Shown piece by piece: positions 17,725 through 27,139 of a DNA stretch of 64,000 bases. A program made the position numbers and the translations under genes. How positions within the stretch are numbered: position 1 is the first letter of the stretch; every line of letters starts with the position of its first letter. Below the pieces are notes generated by a model that made no database searches, was not told the origin of the DNA, and saw only the letters and a list, made by a program, of their open reading frames with translations. The DNA comes from Mycolicibacterium pulveris (GTDB taxonomy: Bacteria; Actinomycetota; Actinomycetes; Mycobacteriales; Mycobacteriaceae), in the NCBI RefSeq assembly GCF_010725725.1, contig NZ_AP022599.1:4030001-4094000 (forward strand). Direction: 5' to 3'.

Positions 17725-18523
17725 GGGTCCGGAGCGGTGGGCGGTGGGGTTGCCGCGGGTGCGGGATTTGTCGGGGCCGATGGCGGCTGTGGGTGGGTTG
17801 TTTGCGATGTCGGCTGATGCGGTGCGGTTTGTGTTTCGGCGGCCGTTTCAGTGGCGGGAGTTTTTGGAGCAGTGTTGGTTTATTGCTCGGGTGGCGTTGG
17901 CGCCGACGTTGTTGGTGGCGATTCCGTTTACGGTGTTGATCAGTTTCACGCTCAATATTTTGTTGCGGGAGTTGGGTGCGGCGGATTTATCGGGTGCGGG
18001 GGCGGCGTTTGGTGCGGTGACGCAGGTGGGGCCGATCGTGACGGTGTTGATCGTGGCTGGGGCGGGGTCGACGGCGATTTGTGCGGATTTGGGGTCGCGC
18101 ACGATTCGTGAGGAGATCGACGCGATGGAGGTGCTGGGTATTGATCCGGTGCAGCGGTTGGTGACGCCGCGGATGTTGGCCTCGGGGTTGGTGGCGTTGT
18201 TGCTCAACAGTTTTGTGGTGGTCATCGGGATTTTGGGTGGCTACATGTTTTCGGTGTTTATTCAGGATGTGAATCCAGGGGCGTTCGCGGCGGGGATCAC
18301 GTTGTTGACCGGGGTGCCTGAGGTGGTCATCAGTTGTGTGAAGGCGGCGTTGTTTGGGTTGATCGCGGGGTTGGTGGCCTGTTATCGGGGGTTGACGATT
18401 ACCGGGGGTGGGGCCAAGGCGGTGGGTAATGCGGTCAACGAGACGGTGGTGTATGCGTTTATGGCGTTGTTCGTGATCAATGTGGTGGTCACGGCCATCG
18501 GTATTCGGATGACGGCGGGGTAG
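17714..18523 (+). CDS. yrbEA: YrbEA, Mce transporter permease
   Basis: A 269-residue MlaE-family integral membrane protein. Several hydrophobic helices follow residue 60, and the family segment EEIDAMEVLGIDP is present near residue 138. With YrbEB it forms the permease of the Mce ABC-type lipid importer; the ATPase (MceG/Mkl) is normally encoded elsewhere and is not in this window. The start ATG at 17714 (or GTG at 17711) overlaps the thiolase stop. Third codon positions are strikingly G/T-rich, unlike the upstream genes and mceA. Confidence 0.9.
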   Translation: MAVRGPERWAVGLPRVRDLSGPMAAVGGLFAMSADAVRFVFRRPFQWREFLEQCWFIARVALAPTLLVAIPFTVLISFTLNILLRELGAADLSGAGAAFGAVTQVGPIVTVLIVAGAGSTAICADLGSRTIREEIDAMEVLGIDPVQRLVTPRMLASGLVALLLNSFVVVIGILGGYMFSVFIQDVNPGAFAAGITLLTGVPEVVISCVKAALFGLIAGLVACYRGLTITGGGAKAVGNAVNETVVYAFMALFVINVVVTAIGIRMTAG

Positions 18524-18532
18524 GGCGCGCTG

Positions 18533-19390
18533 ATGGGCACGATGACGATTTTGCGCTCCACGTATCCGCGGTTGACGCGGTCGGTGCGTCGGCCGGTGGA
18601 TGTGTTGGGCCGTATCGGCGATCACATGTTGTTTTATCTGCGGGCGTTGGGTGGGATTCCGCACGCTTCGGTGCATTTCCGTAAGGAGATCGTGCGGTTG
18701 ATCGCGGAGATCTCGATGGGTGCGGGCACGTTGGCGATGATCGGCGGCACGGTGGCGATCGTGGGGTTTTTGACGTTGGCCGCGGGTGGCACGTTGGCGG
18801 TGCAGGGCTATTCGTCGTTGGGTGATATCGGGATTGAGGCGTTGACCGGGTTTTTGGCGGCGTTTATCAATGTGCGGATTGCTGCGCCGGTGGTGGCGGG
18901 CATCGGGTTGGCGGCCACGTTCGGGGCTGGGGTGACTGCGCAGTTGGGGGCGATGCGCATCAACGAGGAGATCGATGCGTTGGAGTCGATGGCGATTCGG
19001 CCGGTGGAGTATTTGGTGTCCACGCGCATCATCGCCGGGATGTTGGCGATCACCCCGTTGTATTCGATCGCGGTGATTTTGTCGTTTGTGGCCAGTCAGT
19101 TCACCACGGTGGTGTTGTTCGGTCAGTCCGGTGGGCTGTATGACCATTATTTCGATACGTTTTTGAATCCGATTGACTTGTTGTGGTCGTTTCTGCAGGC
19201 GGTGTTGATGGCGATCACGATCTTGTTGATCCACACCTATTTCGGCTATTTCGCCTCCGGCGGACCGTCGGGGGTGGGGGTCGCGGTCGGTAACGCGGTA
19301 CGCACCTCACTGGTCGTGGTGGTCTCGGTGACCCTGCTGGTCTCGCTGTCGGTATACGGCTCCAACGGCAACTTCAACCTGTCGGGATAG
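18533..19390 (+). CDS. yrbEB: YrbEB, Mce transporter permease
   Basis: A 285-residue MlaE-family permease, partner of YrbEA, with the segment NEEIDALESMAIRP near residue 145 and multiple membrane helices. It starts 9 nt after yrbEA. The first 235 codons share the G/T-rich wobble usage of yrbEA; from about 19233 onward the codons return to the C-ending pattern of the rest of the window. MceA starts 11 nt downstream. Function from family: inner-membrane channel for lipids delivered by the Mce proteins. Confidence 0.92.
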   Translation: MGTMTILRSTYPRLTRSVRRPVDVLGRIGDHMLFYLRALGGIPHASVHFRKEIVRLIAEISMGAGTLAMIGGTVAIVGFLTLAAGGTLAVQGYSSLGDIGIEALTGFLAAFINVRIAAPVVAGIGLAATFGAGVTAQLGAMRINEEIDALESMAIRPVEYLVSTRIIAGMLAITPLYSIAVILSFVASQFTTVVLFGQSGGLYDHYFDTFLNPIDLLWSFLQAVLMAITILLIHTYFGYFASGGPSGVGVAVGNAVRTSLVVVVSVTLLVSLSVYGSNGNFNLSG

Positions 19391-19401
19391 GGCCGCCGCT
19401 G

Positions 19402-20598
19402 ATGAATCAAGGTGCTCTGCGTCCCCTGACCGGGTTGGCGATGGTCGTCGCGATCGTGGCGGTCATCGGCCTGGCCGTCGCATTGTTCCGCGGTGACTTC
19501 ACCAAAACCGTTCCCGTCACCGTCATCTCGGACCGCGCCGGGCTGGTGATGAACCCCGAAGCCAAGGTGAAGATGCGGGGTGTGCAGGTCGGTAGCGTCA
19601 AGTCGATCACCGAGCGTGCAGACGGCACGGCCGAGCTGACCCTCGACATGGATCCGTCGCAACTGCACCTCATCCCCGAGAACGTCGACGTCGAAATCGC
19701 GTCATCGACCCTGTTCGGCGCGAAGTTCGTGCAACTCGACGCCCCGCAGCAGCCGTCGCAGAAGACGCTGCGCGCCGGCCAGGTGCTCCAGGGCCAGCAC
19801 GTCATGGTCGAAGTCAACACCGTCTTCCAGCAACTGGTCACGGTGCTGGACAAGATCGAGCCCGCCAAACTCAATGAGACACTCGGTGCGATCGCCACGG
19901 CGTTCAACGGGCGCGGTCAGAAGATCGGCCAGACCCTGGTCGACTTCAACGCGCTGCTGGCCAAGATCGAACCGAGCCTGCCGAACCTGTCCCACGACAT
20001 CGAAGCGGCCGTGCCGACCCTGGACGCCTACGGCGATGCCGCACCCGATCTGCTCGCCACGATTCGCAGCACCACCGAAGTGGGCAACTCGATCGTCGAG
20101 GAACAACAGAACCTCGACGAGTTCCTGCTCAGCACAATCGGTCTGGCCGACGTCGGCAACGACGTGATCGGTACCAACTCCGAGGGCATCGCCGATGTGA
20201 CACATGTGCTCGTGCCCACTACCACGCTGCTCAACGAGTATCGAAAGTCGGTGTGGTGCGGTATCGGCGGCCTTGTCCCGTTCGCGAAATCCCCGCCGCA
20301 GTATTCGGGAGTCCTTGTGAGCGCCGGTCTCACGCTCGGTGTCGAACGCTATCGCTATCCCGGGGATCTGCCGAAGGTCGCCGCAAGCAGCGGCGGTGCC
20401 GACTTCTGTGAGGCCCTCGGGCTGCCCGAACTGCCGCCGAACTTCGTGCCGCCGTTGCTGGTCGGCGACGTCGGCTCCAACCCCGCCCAGTACGGAAACT
20501 CGGGCATCCTGCTGAACTCCGAGGGGCTCAAGAACTGGCTGTTCGGCCCGCTTGACGGACCGCCACGAAACACCGCTCAGATCGGAATGCCGGGATGA
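19402..20598 (+). CDS. mceA: MceA, Mce-family lipid-transfer protein
   Basis: 398 residues. One N-terminal membrane anchor (residues 8-30) is followed by the Mce/MlaD domain (about 35-115, with MNPEAKVKMRGVQVGSV) and a long helical region up to about residue 290 typical of the Cholesterol_uptake/Mce4-type C-terminal part. Mce proteins assemble as a heterohexameric tunnel carrying lipids across the periplasm. First mce gene after the permeases; its stop overlaps the mceB ATG. Which mce operon type this is cannot be settled by eye. Confidence 0.92.
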   Translation: MNQGALRPLTGLAMVVAIVAVIGLAVALFRGDFTKTVPVTVISDRAGLVMNPEAKVKMRGVQVGSVKSITERADGTAELTLDMDPSQLHLIPENVDVEIASSTLFGAKFVQLDAPQQPSQKTLRAGQVLQGQHVMVEVNTVFQQLVTVLDKIEPAKLNETLGAIATAFNGRGQKIGQTLVDFNALLAKIEPSLPNLSHDIEAAVPTLDAYGDAAPDLLATIRSTTEVGNSIVEEQQNLDEFLLSTIGLADVGNDVIGTNSEGIADVTHVLVPTTTLLNEYRKSVWCGIGGLVPFAKSPPQYSGVLVSAGLTLGVERYRYPGDLPKVAASSGGADFCEALGLPELPPNFVPPLLVGDVGSNPAQYGNSGILLNSEGLKNWLFGPLDGPPRNTAQIGMPG

Positions 20599-21620
20599 CG
20601 CGATCGACCAGCACACTGATCAAGTTCGGAGTATTCGCCGTCGTGATGGCGGTGCTGACCGCGTTCCTGTTCGTCGTGTTCAGCGAGTCCAGAACCGGTT
20701 CGACCGACAAGTATTCGGCCGTCTTCACCGACGCCTCGCGACTCGAGGCGGGGGATACCGTGCGCATCGCCGGCGTTCGCGTCGGCACCGTCCGCGGGGT
20801 GTCGTTGCAGCCCGACAAGAAGGTTCTGGTGTCGTTCGACACCGACCGCAACACCAAGCTGACCACGAACACCAAGGCGGCGATCCGCTATCTGAACCTG
20901 GTCGGAGACCGCTACCTCGAGCTGGTCGACACCCCAGGCGCGGCGCAGATCCTGCCGGCAGGCGGCCAGATCCCTGCGACCCGCACGGCTCCGGCGCTCG
21001 ACCTCGATCTGCTCCTCGGTGGCCTCAAACCCGTTATCCAGGGCCTGAATCCGCAAGACGTCAACGCGCTGACCGGTGCGCTGGTGCAGATCCTGCAGGG
21101 CCAAGGCGGCACGCTGGAGTCGCTGTTCTCCAAGACGTCCTCATTCACCAACTCGCTGGCCGACAACAACCAGGTCATCGAGCAATTGATCGACGAGTTG
21201 CGCACCGTGCTGGATACCCTGGCCGACGACGGTGAGGAGTTCTCCGGGGCGATCGACCGGCTCGAGCAACTGGTCAGCGGACTGTCCTCGGATCGCGACC
21301 CGATCGCCACCGCCATCGACTCGTTGGACAGCGGCACGGCGTCGTTGGCCGACTTGTTGGGCCGCGCGCGGGAACCGCTTGCGGGCACAGTTGATTCGCT
21401 GGACCGGCTGGCTCCGCTGGTCAACAACGACCTGCCGCGCTTGGACGCCACCATCCAACGTCTGCCGGAGATCTACCGCAAGCTCGCGCGGGTGGGCTCC
21501 TACGGTGCGTTCTTCCCGTACTACATCTGCGGGGTCAGCTTCCGGGCGAGTTCTCTCGAAGGTGAGACCGTGGTCTTCCCCTGGATCAGACAAGAGCAGG
21601 GAAGGTGCGTGGACGAGTAG
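20595..21620 (+). CDS. mceB: MceB, Mce-family lipid-transfer protein
   Basis: 341 residues with an N-terminal membrane helix (about 8-28), an Mce domain with ASRLEAGDTVRIAGVRVG, and a coiled-coil helical segment rich in Asp, Leu and Ser (residues 130-300). The end holds CGVSFR near residue 309. Translationally coupled to mceA (ATGA) and directly abutting mceC. Subunit of the Mce transport tunnel. Confidence 0.92.
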   Translation: MTRSTSTLIKFGVFAVVMAVLTAFLFVVFSESRTGSTDKYSAVFTDASRLEAGDTVRIAGVRVGTVRGVSLQPDKKVLVSFDTDRNTKLTTNTKAAIRYLNLVGDRYLELVDTPGAAQILPAGGQIPATRTAPALDLDLLLGGLKPVIQGLNPQDVNALTGALVQILQGQGGTLESLFSKTSSFTNSLADNNQVIEQLIDELRTVLDTLADDGEEFSGAIDRLEQLVSGLSSDRDPIATAIDSLDSGTASLADLLGRAREPLAGTVDSLDRLAPLVNNDLPRLDATIQRLPEIYRKLARVGSYGAFFPYYICGVSFRASSLEGETVVFPWIRQEQGRCVDE

Positions 21621-22730
21621 ATGCAGAAGTACCGCGGATCCCGACTGATCAGGGCAGGCTTCATCGGCGTCGTCTTGATCGTGCTCATCATTGCCGTTGG
21701 GCTGCAGCCCGAACGGCTGTATCAATGGGCCACCTCGCTGCGTTATCAAGCACTGTTCACCGAAGCCGGTGGACTCGCCGTCGGCAACGATGTGACGGTG
21801 TCCGGCATCAAGGTCGGCTCGGTCTCGTCGATCGAACTCGAGAACGGCGACGCGCTGGTGAGTTTCACCATCGACGGCCGCTACGCGCTGGGCTCGGACA
21901 GCACCGCGCACATCCGTACCGGCACGCTTCTCGGTGAGCGCGTCTTGGCGTTGGAGTCGAAGGGCACAGGCACCCTCGACCGTCGCGAGGTGATTCCGAT
22001 CACGCGCACATCCTCGCCGTATTCGTTGACCGACGCCGTCAGCGACTTGGCAGCCAACACCGCCGCGACGGACACCCAGGCACTCAACCAGTCCCTCGAC
22101 ACGTTGGCGGAGACGCTCGATCAGATCGCCCCGCAGCTCGGGCCGACGTTCGACGGATTGTCGCGGCTGTCGCAGTCACTCAACAACCGCAACGAGAGCC
22201 TTGCCGAGTTGTTGCGGACGGCAGGCGACGTGACGGGAATCTTCGCCGAACGCAGCCAGCAGGTCAACGCGTTGATCCTCAACGCCAACGACCTGCTCGG
22301 AGTCGTCAACGAGCGCCGTCATGCGATCAGCCGGTTGCTCGCCAACACCGCGACGGTGTCGCGAGAACTCACCGCCGTGGTCGGCGACAACGAGGAGCAG
22401 TTGTCCCCGATTCTGCAGCACCTCAACGAGGTCACCGCGATGTTGGAGAAGAACAGCGACAACCTCGCCAAGATGCTGCCCGGTGCGGCGAAATACTATC
22501 TGACACAAGGCGAAATCGTTTCCAACGGTGCCTACTACAATGCCTTGGTCCCGAACATGATCCCGCTGCCGCCGGACATTCTCCAGCCGTTCCTGGACTA
22601 CGCCTTCGGCTTCCGTCGCGGTGTCGACGCCGGCCAGCCCCCGGACAACGCCGGCCCGCGCGCTGAGATCCCGTTCCCCGTCAACAGCATTCCGCAGCCA
22701 GGAGACCTTCCTCATGATGGCAACCCGTAA
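21621..22730 (+). CDS. mceC: MceC, Mce-family lipid-transfer protein
   Basis: 369 residues: membrane anchor at about 8-28, Mce domain with FTEAGGLAVGNDVTVSGIKVG, a long helical region, and a Pro-rich tail (PLPPDILQP, AGQPPDNAGPR). It starts at the base after the mceB stop. Its 3' end overlaps mceD by 17 nt. Same predicted role as the other Mce subunits. Confidence 0.92.
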   Translation: MQKYRGSRLIRAGFIGVVLIVLIIAVGLQPERLYQWATSLRYQALFTEAGGLAVGNDVTVSGIKVGSVSSIELENGDALVSFTIDGRYALGSDSTAHIRTGTLLGERVLALESKGTGTLDRREVIPITRTSSPYSLTDAVSDLAANTAATDTQALNQSLDTLAETLDQIAPQLGPTFDGLSRLSQSLNNRNESLAELLRTAGDVTGIFAERSQQVNALILNANDLLGVVNERRHAISRLLANTATVSRELTAVVGDNEEQLSPILQHLNEVTAMLEKNSDNLAKMLPGAAKYYLTQGEIVSNGAYYNALVPNMIPLPPDILQPFLDYAFGFRRGVDAGQPPDNAGPRAEIPFPVNSIPQPGDLPHDGNP

Positions 22731-24219
22731 GCGGTTGGTGGCCGGTACGGCGATCCTGCTGGCCATCGGACTGGTCGCCGGTGCGGTCTACCTCGTCCGC
22801 CAGGTGTTCTTCGGCCCGTACACCATCACGGCCTACTTCCCGACGGCGACCGCCATCTACCCGGGTGACGAGGTGCGCGTGTCGGGTGTGGTAGTCGGCA
22901 CCATCGAGTCGATCAGGCCCGAGGGCACCCAGACCAAGATGGTTCTCAAGGTCGACCGCGACGTCCCGGTCCCCGCCGATGCCAAGGCCGTGATCGTCGC
23001 GCAGAACCTGGTGGCCGCCCGGTACGTTCAGCTCACCCCCGCTTACCGAAAAGGCGACGGTCCGACCATGCAAGACGGTGCGGTGATCGGCATCGACCGC
23101 ACCGCGGTTCCGGTCGAGTGGGATGAGATCAAGACCCAGTTGATGCGGCTGGCAACGGAACTGGGGCCGGAGACGGGTGTGTCGGACACGTCGGTGTCGC
23201 GGTTCATCGACAGCGCGGCGAACGCACTGGGTGACGGCAACGGCGAAAAGCTTCGTGAGACGCTGGCTCAGCTGTCCGGTGCCGCACGGATTTTCGCCGA
23301 GGGCAGCGGCAACATCGTCGACGTCATCAAGAACCTGCAGACTTTCGTCAGCGCCCTGCGGGACAGCAAGCAGCAGATCGTGCTGTTCGAGAACCGACTC
23401 GCCACCCTGAGCAGCGTGCTCGACCAGAGCAGGTCCGATCTGGACGCCGCGGTCTCCGAGCTGTCGGTCGCGATGGGGGAAGTGCAGCGGTTCGTCGCGG
23501 GCACCCGCGCTCAGACCGTCGAGCAGGTCGAACATCTGGCCAACCTGACGCAGATTCTCGTCGACCACGAGATGGACCTCAAGAACGTTCTTCACATCAC
23601 GCCGAACGCGATCGCCAACTTCCAGAACATCTACTACCCGAACGGCGGCGCGGTGACCGGGGCGTTCTCGATCACCAACTTCTCCAGCCCGGTGCTGTTC
23701 TTCTGCAGCATGATCGGCGCCGTCGCGAACACCACCGCGCCCGAGACGGCAAAACTCTGCGCGAACTACCTCGGCCCGGCGCTGCGCCTGCTCAACTTCA
23801 ACCAGATCCCGTTGCCGATCAACGCCTACCTGCGGCCCGCGGTCAGCCCCGACCGGATCATCTACACCGACCCGAAGCTCGCGCCCGGCGGTGCCGGTCC
23901 CGGTGATCTTCCCGAACCGCCACCGACGGTGTCTGCCTACACCGGCATGGGCGATGTGCCGCCGCCGCCAGGATGGGGCGCTCCACCCGGACCACGCGGG
24001 CTATATGTGCCGGACAACGACGGACCCGCCATTCCGTCGCCGGCGTTGTTCCCCGGCGCACCGATTCCGGGTCCGCCCCACATCATCTCGAACATCCCGG
24101 CGCAGCCGCCGACCGTCGAGGGGATGCTGATGCCGCCGAGTTCGGCGCCCGGCGCGCCGCCCGCGCCCGTGCCGCCGGATGCCCCCCTGTTGCCGGCCGA
24201 AGGGACGCCGCCGTCATGA
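22714..24219 (+). CDS. mceD: MceD, Mce-family lipid-transfer protein
   Basis: 501 residues from ATG 22714 (ATGATG; the second ATG at 22717 is possible), preceded by AGGAGA. An N-terminal anchor (about 9-28) precedes the Mce domain (TAIYPGDEVRVSGVVVG) and a helical region. The last roughly 110 residues are a Pro/Gly/Ala-rich tail, typical of MceC, D and F. The 17-nt overlap with mceC and the ATGA overlap with mceE point to strict stoichiometric translation. Confidence 0.92.
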   Translation: MMATRKRLVAGTAILLAIGLVAGAVYLVRQVFFGPYTITAYFPTATAIYPGDEVRVSGVVVGTIESIRPEGTQTKMVLKVDRDVPVPADAKAVIVAQNLVAARYVQLTPAYRKGDGPTMQDGAVIGIDRTAVPVEWDEIKTQLMRLATELGPETGVSDTSVSRFIDSAANALGDGNGEKLRETLAQLSGAARIFAEGSGNIVDVIKNLQTFVSALRDSKQQIVLFENRLATLSSVLDQSRSDLDAAVSELSVAMGEVQRFVAGTRAQTVEQVEHLANLTQILVDHEMDLKNVLHITPNAIANFQNIYYPNGGAVTGAFSITNFSSPVLFFCSMIGAVANTTAPETAKLCANYLGPALRLLNFNQIPLPINAYLRPAVSPDRIIYTDPKLAPGGAGPGDLPEPPPTVSAYTGMGDVPPPPGWGAPPGPRGLYVPDNDGPAIPSPALFPGAPIPGPPHIISNIPAQPPTVEGMLMPPSSAPGAPPAPVPPDAPLLPAEGTPPS

Positions 24220-25538
24220 TCAGCGGGATCAAGCGATTGACCGTCGTCGGGTCGTGCGTTGCCATGGCCTTGACCGGGTGTTCGTTCCAGGGCATCAACT
24301 CGCTGCCGTTGCCCGGAGTGGTCGGCCGCGGTCCGGACGCGGCGACCTACAACGTCGAGGTCGCCAATGTCGCGACGCTGGAGTCGAATTCGCCGGTCAT
24401 GATCGACGACGTCGTGGTCGGCAGCGTCGGCAAGATGACCGTCGACGACTGGCACGCCAACGTGGAGATCTCGGTGAAACCCGACGTGGTGATCCCCGCC
24501 AACGCGGTCGCGACGGTAGGGCAGACCAGCCTGTTGGGCTCCATGCACCTGGCGCTCAACCCGCCGCTCGGCGAAGAGCCGCGGGGCCGACTGGAACCTG
24601 GCGCCACCATTCCGCTCAACGCGTCATCGACCTATCCCTCCACCGAACGCACGCTGTCGTCGCTGTCGATGGTCGTCAACGGGGGCGGGCTGGGCCAGAT
24701 CGGCGACATCATCCACAACTTCAGCGCCGCGGTGTCCGGACGCGAAACCGAGATCCGCGAGTTGCTCGGCCGGCTCGACAACTTCATCGGTGTCCTCGAC
24801 ACCCAACGCGACGACATCATCGCCACCATCGAGCAGTTGAATAGGGTCGCAGGCACTTTCGCCGGGCAGCGCGACGTAATCGACCGCGCGCTCAAGGAAC
24901 TCCCGCCGGCCATCGACGTGCTGATCAAGGAGCGGCCGAACCTGACCACCGCACTGCAGAAACTCGGCCAGTTCGGTGACACGGCCACGACGCTGGTCAA
25001 CAACGCTGGCGACGATCTAGTGAAGGATCTGGAGAACCTGGGCCCGGCGCTCGACGCGATCGCTGACATCGGTCCTGATTTGAACCTGGCGCTGTTGTGG
25101 GCCACCGCATTTCCCTACGGCCCGACCTTCGCCGACCGGATCACCAGGGGTGACTACATCAACCTGTACGCCACGTTCGACCTGACCTATCCGCGGCTGA
25201 AGAAGACGCTGCTGCTGGGCACCCGATGGGGGGACGAGAACGCGAAGCTCATCCCCGCCCCCGGCGACCCGTACTGGGCGAACTACTCCTACAGCCCGAT
25301 GACGCTCGGTGTCGCGCCGCCGCCCGCCGGGCTTCCACGCGTGCCCGAAGCACCGCCGGCTGAACCGGCACCGCAGGTGAACGGACCGTTGCTGCCCGTG
25401 CTGCCCCCGCCGCCCGCCGCTCCGTGGCTACCGTCGGCACCGGTGACCACGTCGGCCCAAATCTTCGCCGGGCCCTACGGCGCCGAGGCGCCGGCTGAAG
25501 CTGAATTGCCGGCCCCGCCGGCGGGAGGCGGTGGCTGA
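24216..25538 (+). CDS. mceE: MceE, Mce-family lipoprotein
   Basis: 440 residues. The N-terminus is a lipoprotein signal with lipobox ALTGC (Cys22), expected for MceE/LprN-type subunits, so it is lipid-anchored rather than helix-anchored. The Mce domain follows (SNSPVMIDDVVVGSVGKM) and the C-terminus is Pro/Ala-rich. The start ATG overlaps the mceD stop. An upstream in-frame extension lies inside mceD and is not needed. Confidence 0.92.
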   Translation: MISGIKRLTVVGSCVAMALTGCSFQGINSLPLPGVVGRGPDAATYNVEVANVATLESNSPVMIDDVVVGSVGKMTVDDWHANVEISVKPDVVIPANAVATVGQTSLLGSMHLALNPPLGEEPRGRLEPGATIPLNASSTYPSTERTLSSLSMVVNGGGLGQIGDIIHNFSAAVSGRETEIRELLGRLDNFIGVLDTQRDDIIATIEQLNRVAGTFAGQRDVIDRALKELPPAIDVLIKERPNLTTALQKLGQFGDTATTLVNNAGDDLVKDLENLGPALDAIADIGPDLNLALLWATAFPYGPTFADRITRGDYINLYATFDLTYPRLKKTLLLGTRWGDENAKLIPAPGDPYWANYSYSPMTLGVAPPPAGLPRVPEAPPAEPAPQVNGPLLPVLPPPPAAPWLPSAPVTTSAQIFAGPYGAEAPAEAELPAPPAGGGG

Positions 25539-25540
25539 CG

Positions 25541-27139
25541 ATGCTGACCCGTTTCGTCCGAAATCAGCTGATCATCTTCACGATCGCGTCGATCATCGGC
25601 GTCACCGTGATGGCGTTCGTCTACATGCAGGTGCCGACCCTTCTCGGTGTCGGCCGGTTGACTGTGAAGCTGGAACTGCCGGCCGCGGGCGGCCTCTATC
25701 GCTTCGGCAACGTGACCTACCGGGGCGTGCAGATCGGCAAGGTCACGTCGGTGGCACTGACCGAGACGGGCGCGGAAGCGACGCTGTCGCTGGACACCTC
25801 GCCGAAGATCCCCGCGGACCTGCAGGCCGAGGTGCGCAGCGTCTCGGCGGTCGGTGAGCAGTATGTGGACCTGCGCCCCCGCACCGACTCCGGGCCATAC
25901 CTGCAGAACGGGTCGGTGATCCCCGTGGAGGACACGACGATCCCGCAGGAAGTGGCGCCGATGCTCGACCAGGTGAGCAAGCTGGTCGACAGCATCCCCG
26001 GCGACCGGATCTCCGACCTGCTCGACGAGTCGTTCAAGGCGTTCAACGGCGCGGGCCCCGATCTTCAGTCGCTGCTCGATTCCGCCGCCACCATCACCGG
26101 CGACGCCAACGCCGTCTCCGACCAGACGCGCGCACTCATCGATGACAGTGGCCCCCTGCTGGATTCCCAGGTTGAGAGCGCCGACGCGATCCGGACGTGG
26201 GCGCGCAGCCTGGCCGGCGTCACCGACCAACTCCAGCAGAACGATCCGGAGATACGCGCCGTGCTGCAGCGTGGACCCGGCTTCGCCCAAGAGGTTTCGC
26301 GGCTTCTCACCGAGGTGAAGCCGACGCTGCCGATCCTCTTGGCGAACCTCACCACCGTGGGCCAGGTGCTGGCCACCTACAATCCGGCACTCGAACAGCT
26401 GCTCGTCATCTTCCCCGGCATCATCGCGGCCCAGCAGTCGTTCGGGCTTCCGACGAACAACCCCACCGGGCTGCCGTCCGGTGACTTCGCGTTGACCATC
26501 GGCGACCCGCCGGCGTGCACGGTGGGCTTCCTCCCGCCGTCGCAGTGGCGTAGTCCCGAGGACATGACGACGGTGGACACCCCGGAGGGGTTGTACTGCA
26601 AGCTGCCTCAGGACTCGCCGATCAGCGTGCGCGGTGCACGCAACTACCCGTGCATCGAGCATCCCGGAAAGCGTGCACCCACAGTCCAACTCTGCGACGA
26701 CCCCAAGGGCTATCAGCCGTTGGCCATGCGTCAGCACTACACAGGTCCGTACCCGATCGACCCGAACCTCATCTCGCAGGGCTATCCGGTCGATGACCGG
26801 GTGGACTTCCAGGAGCGCATCCACGCGCCGATCGAGGGCACGCCGCTGCCGCCGGGCGCGGTTCCGAAAGGAAAGCCACCGGTTTCACCGCCTGGTACGC
26901 AGGGGACCCCGGTGGTGCCCGTGCCGCCCGCTCCGCCGCCGCCACCTCCCGCCCCGGACGGTGCTGTGCCCGCGGTGCCAAGCGCGCACAGCGCCAACGG
27001 TTCAGCAGGGCCGTCGGTCACCGTCGCCACCTATGACCCGCAGACGGGTCACTACATGACGCCAGACGGCCGGCTGGAGCAGGCGGCGAACGTCGCAGCG
27101 GGACAGCCCAAGTCGTGGCAGGACATGCTGCCGAGTTGA
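25541..27139 (+). CDS. mceF: MceF, Mce-family lipid-transfer protein
   Basis: 532 residues: an anchor at about 8-28, an Mce domain with NVTYRGVQIGKVTSV, a helical region, then a Cys-containing segment (CTVGFLPPSQW, YCKLPQ, YPCIEHPGKR, LCDD) and a Pro-rich tail ending near SWQDMLPS. It ends the operon; its TGA is immediately adjacent to the stop of a convergent gene. No Mce-associated (Mas) genes follow here; a pair lies at 39854-41322. Confidence 0.92.
   Translation: MLTRFVRNQLIIFTIASIIGVTVMAFVYMQVPTLLGVGRLTVKLELPAAGGLYRFGNVTYRGVQIGKVTSVALTETGAEATLSLDTSPKIPADLQAEVRSVSAVGEQYVDLRPRTDSGPYLQNGSVIPVEDTTIPQEVAPMLDQVSKLVDSIPGDRISDLLDESFKAFNGAGPDLQSLLDSAATITGDANAVSDQTRALIDDSGPLLDSQVESADAIRTWARSLAGVTDQLQQNDPEIRAVLQRGPGFAQEVSRLLTEVKPTLPILLANLTTVGQVLATYNPALEQLLVIFPGIIAAQQSFGLPTNNPTGLPSGDFALTIGDPPACTVGFLPPSQWRSPEDMTTVDTPEGLYCKLPQDSPISVRGARNYPCIEHPGKRAPTVQLCDDPKGYQPLAMRQHYTGPYPIDPNLISQGYPVDDRVDFQERIHAPIEGTPLPPGAVPKGKPPVSPPGTQGTPVVPVPPAPPPPPPAPDGAVPAVPSAHSANGSAGPSVTVATYDPQTGHYMTPDGRLEQAANVAAGQPKSWQDMLPS

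Noticed and set aside
17987..19234. 415-codon minus-strand ORF
   Set aside because: Opposite yrbEA/yrbEB; low-complexity His/Arg/Gln translation caused by the G/T-rich wobble of the real genes.
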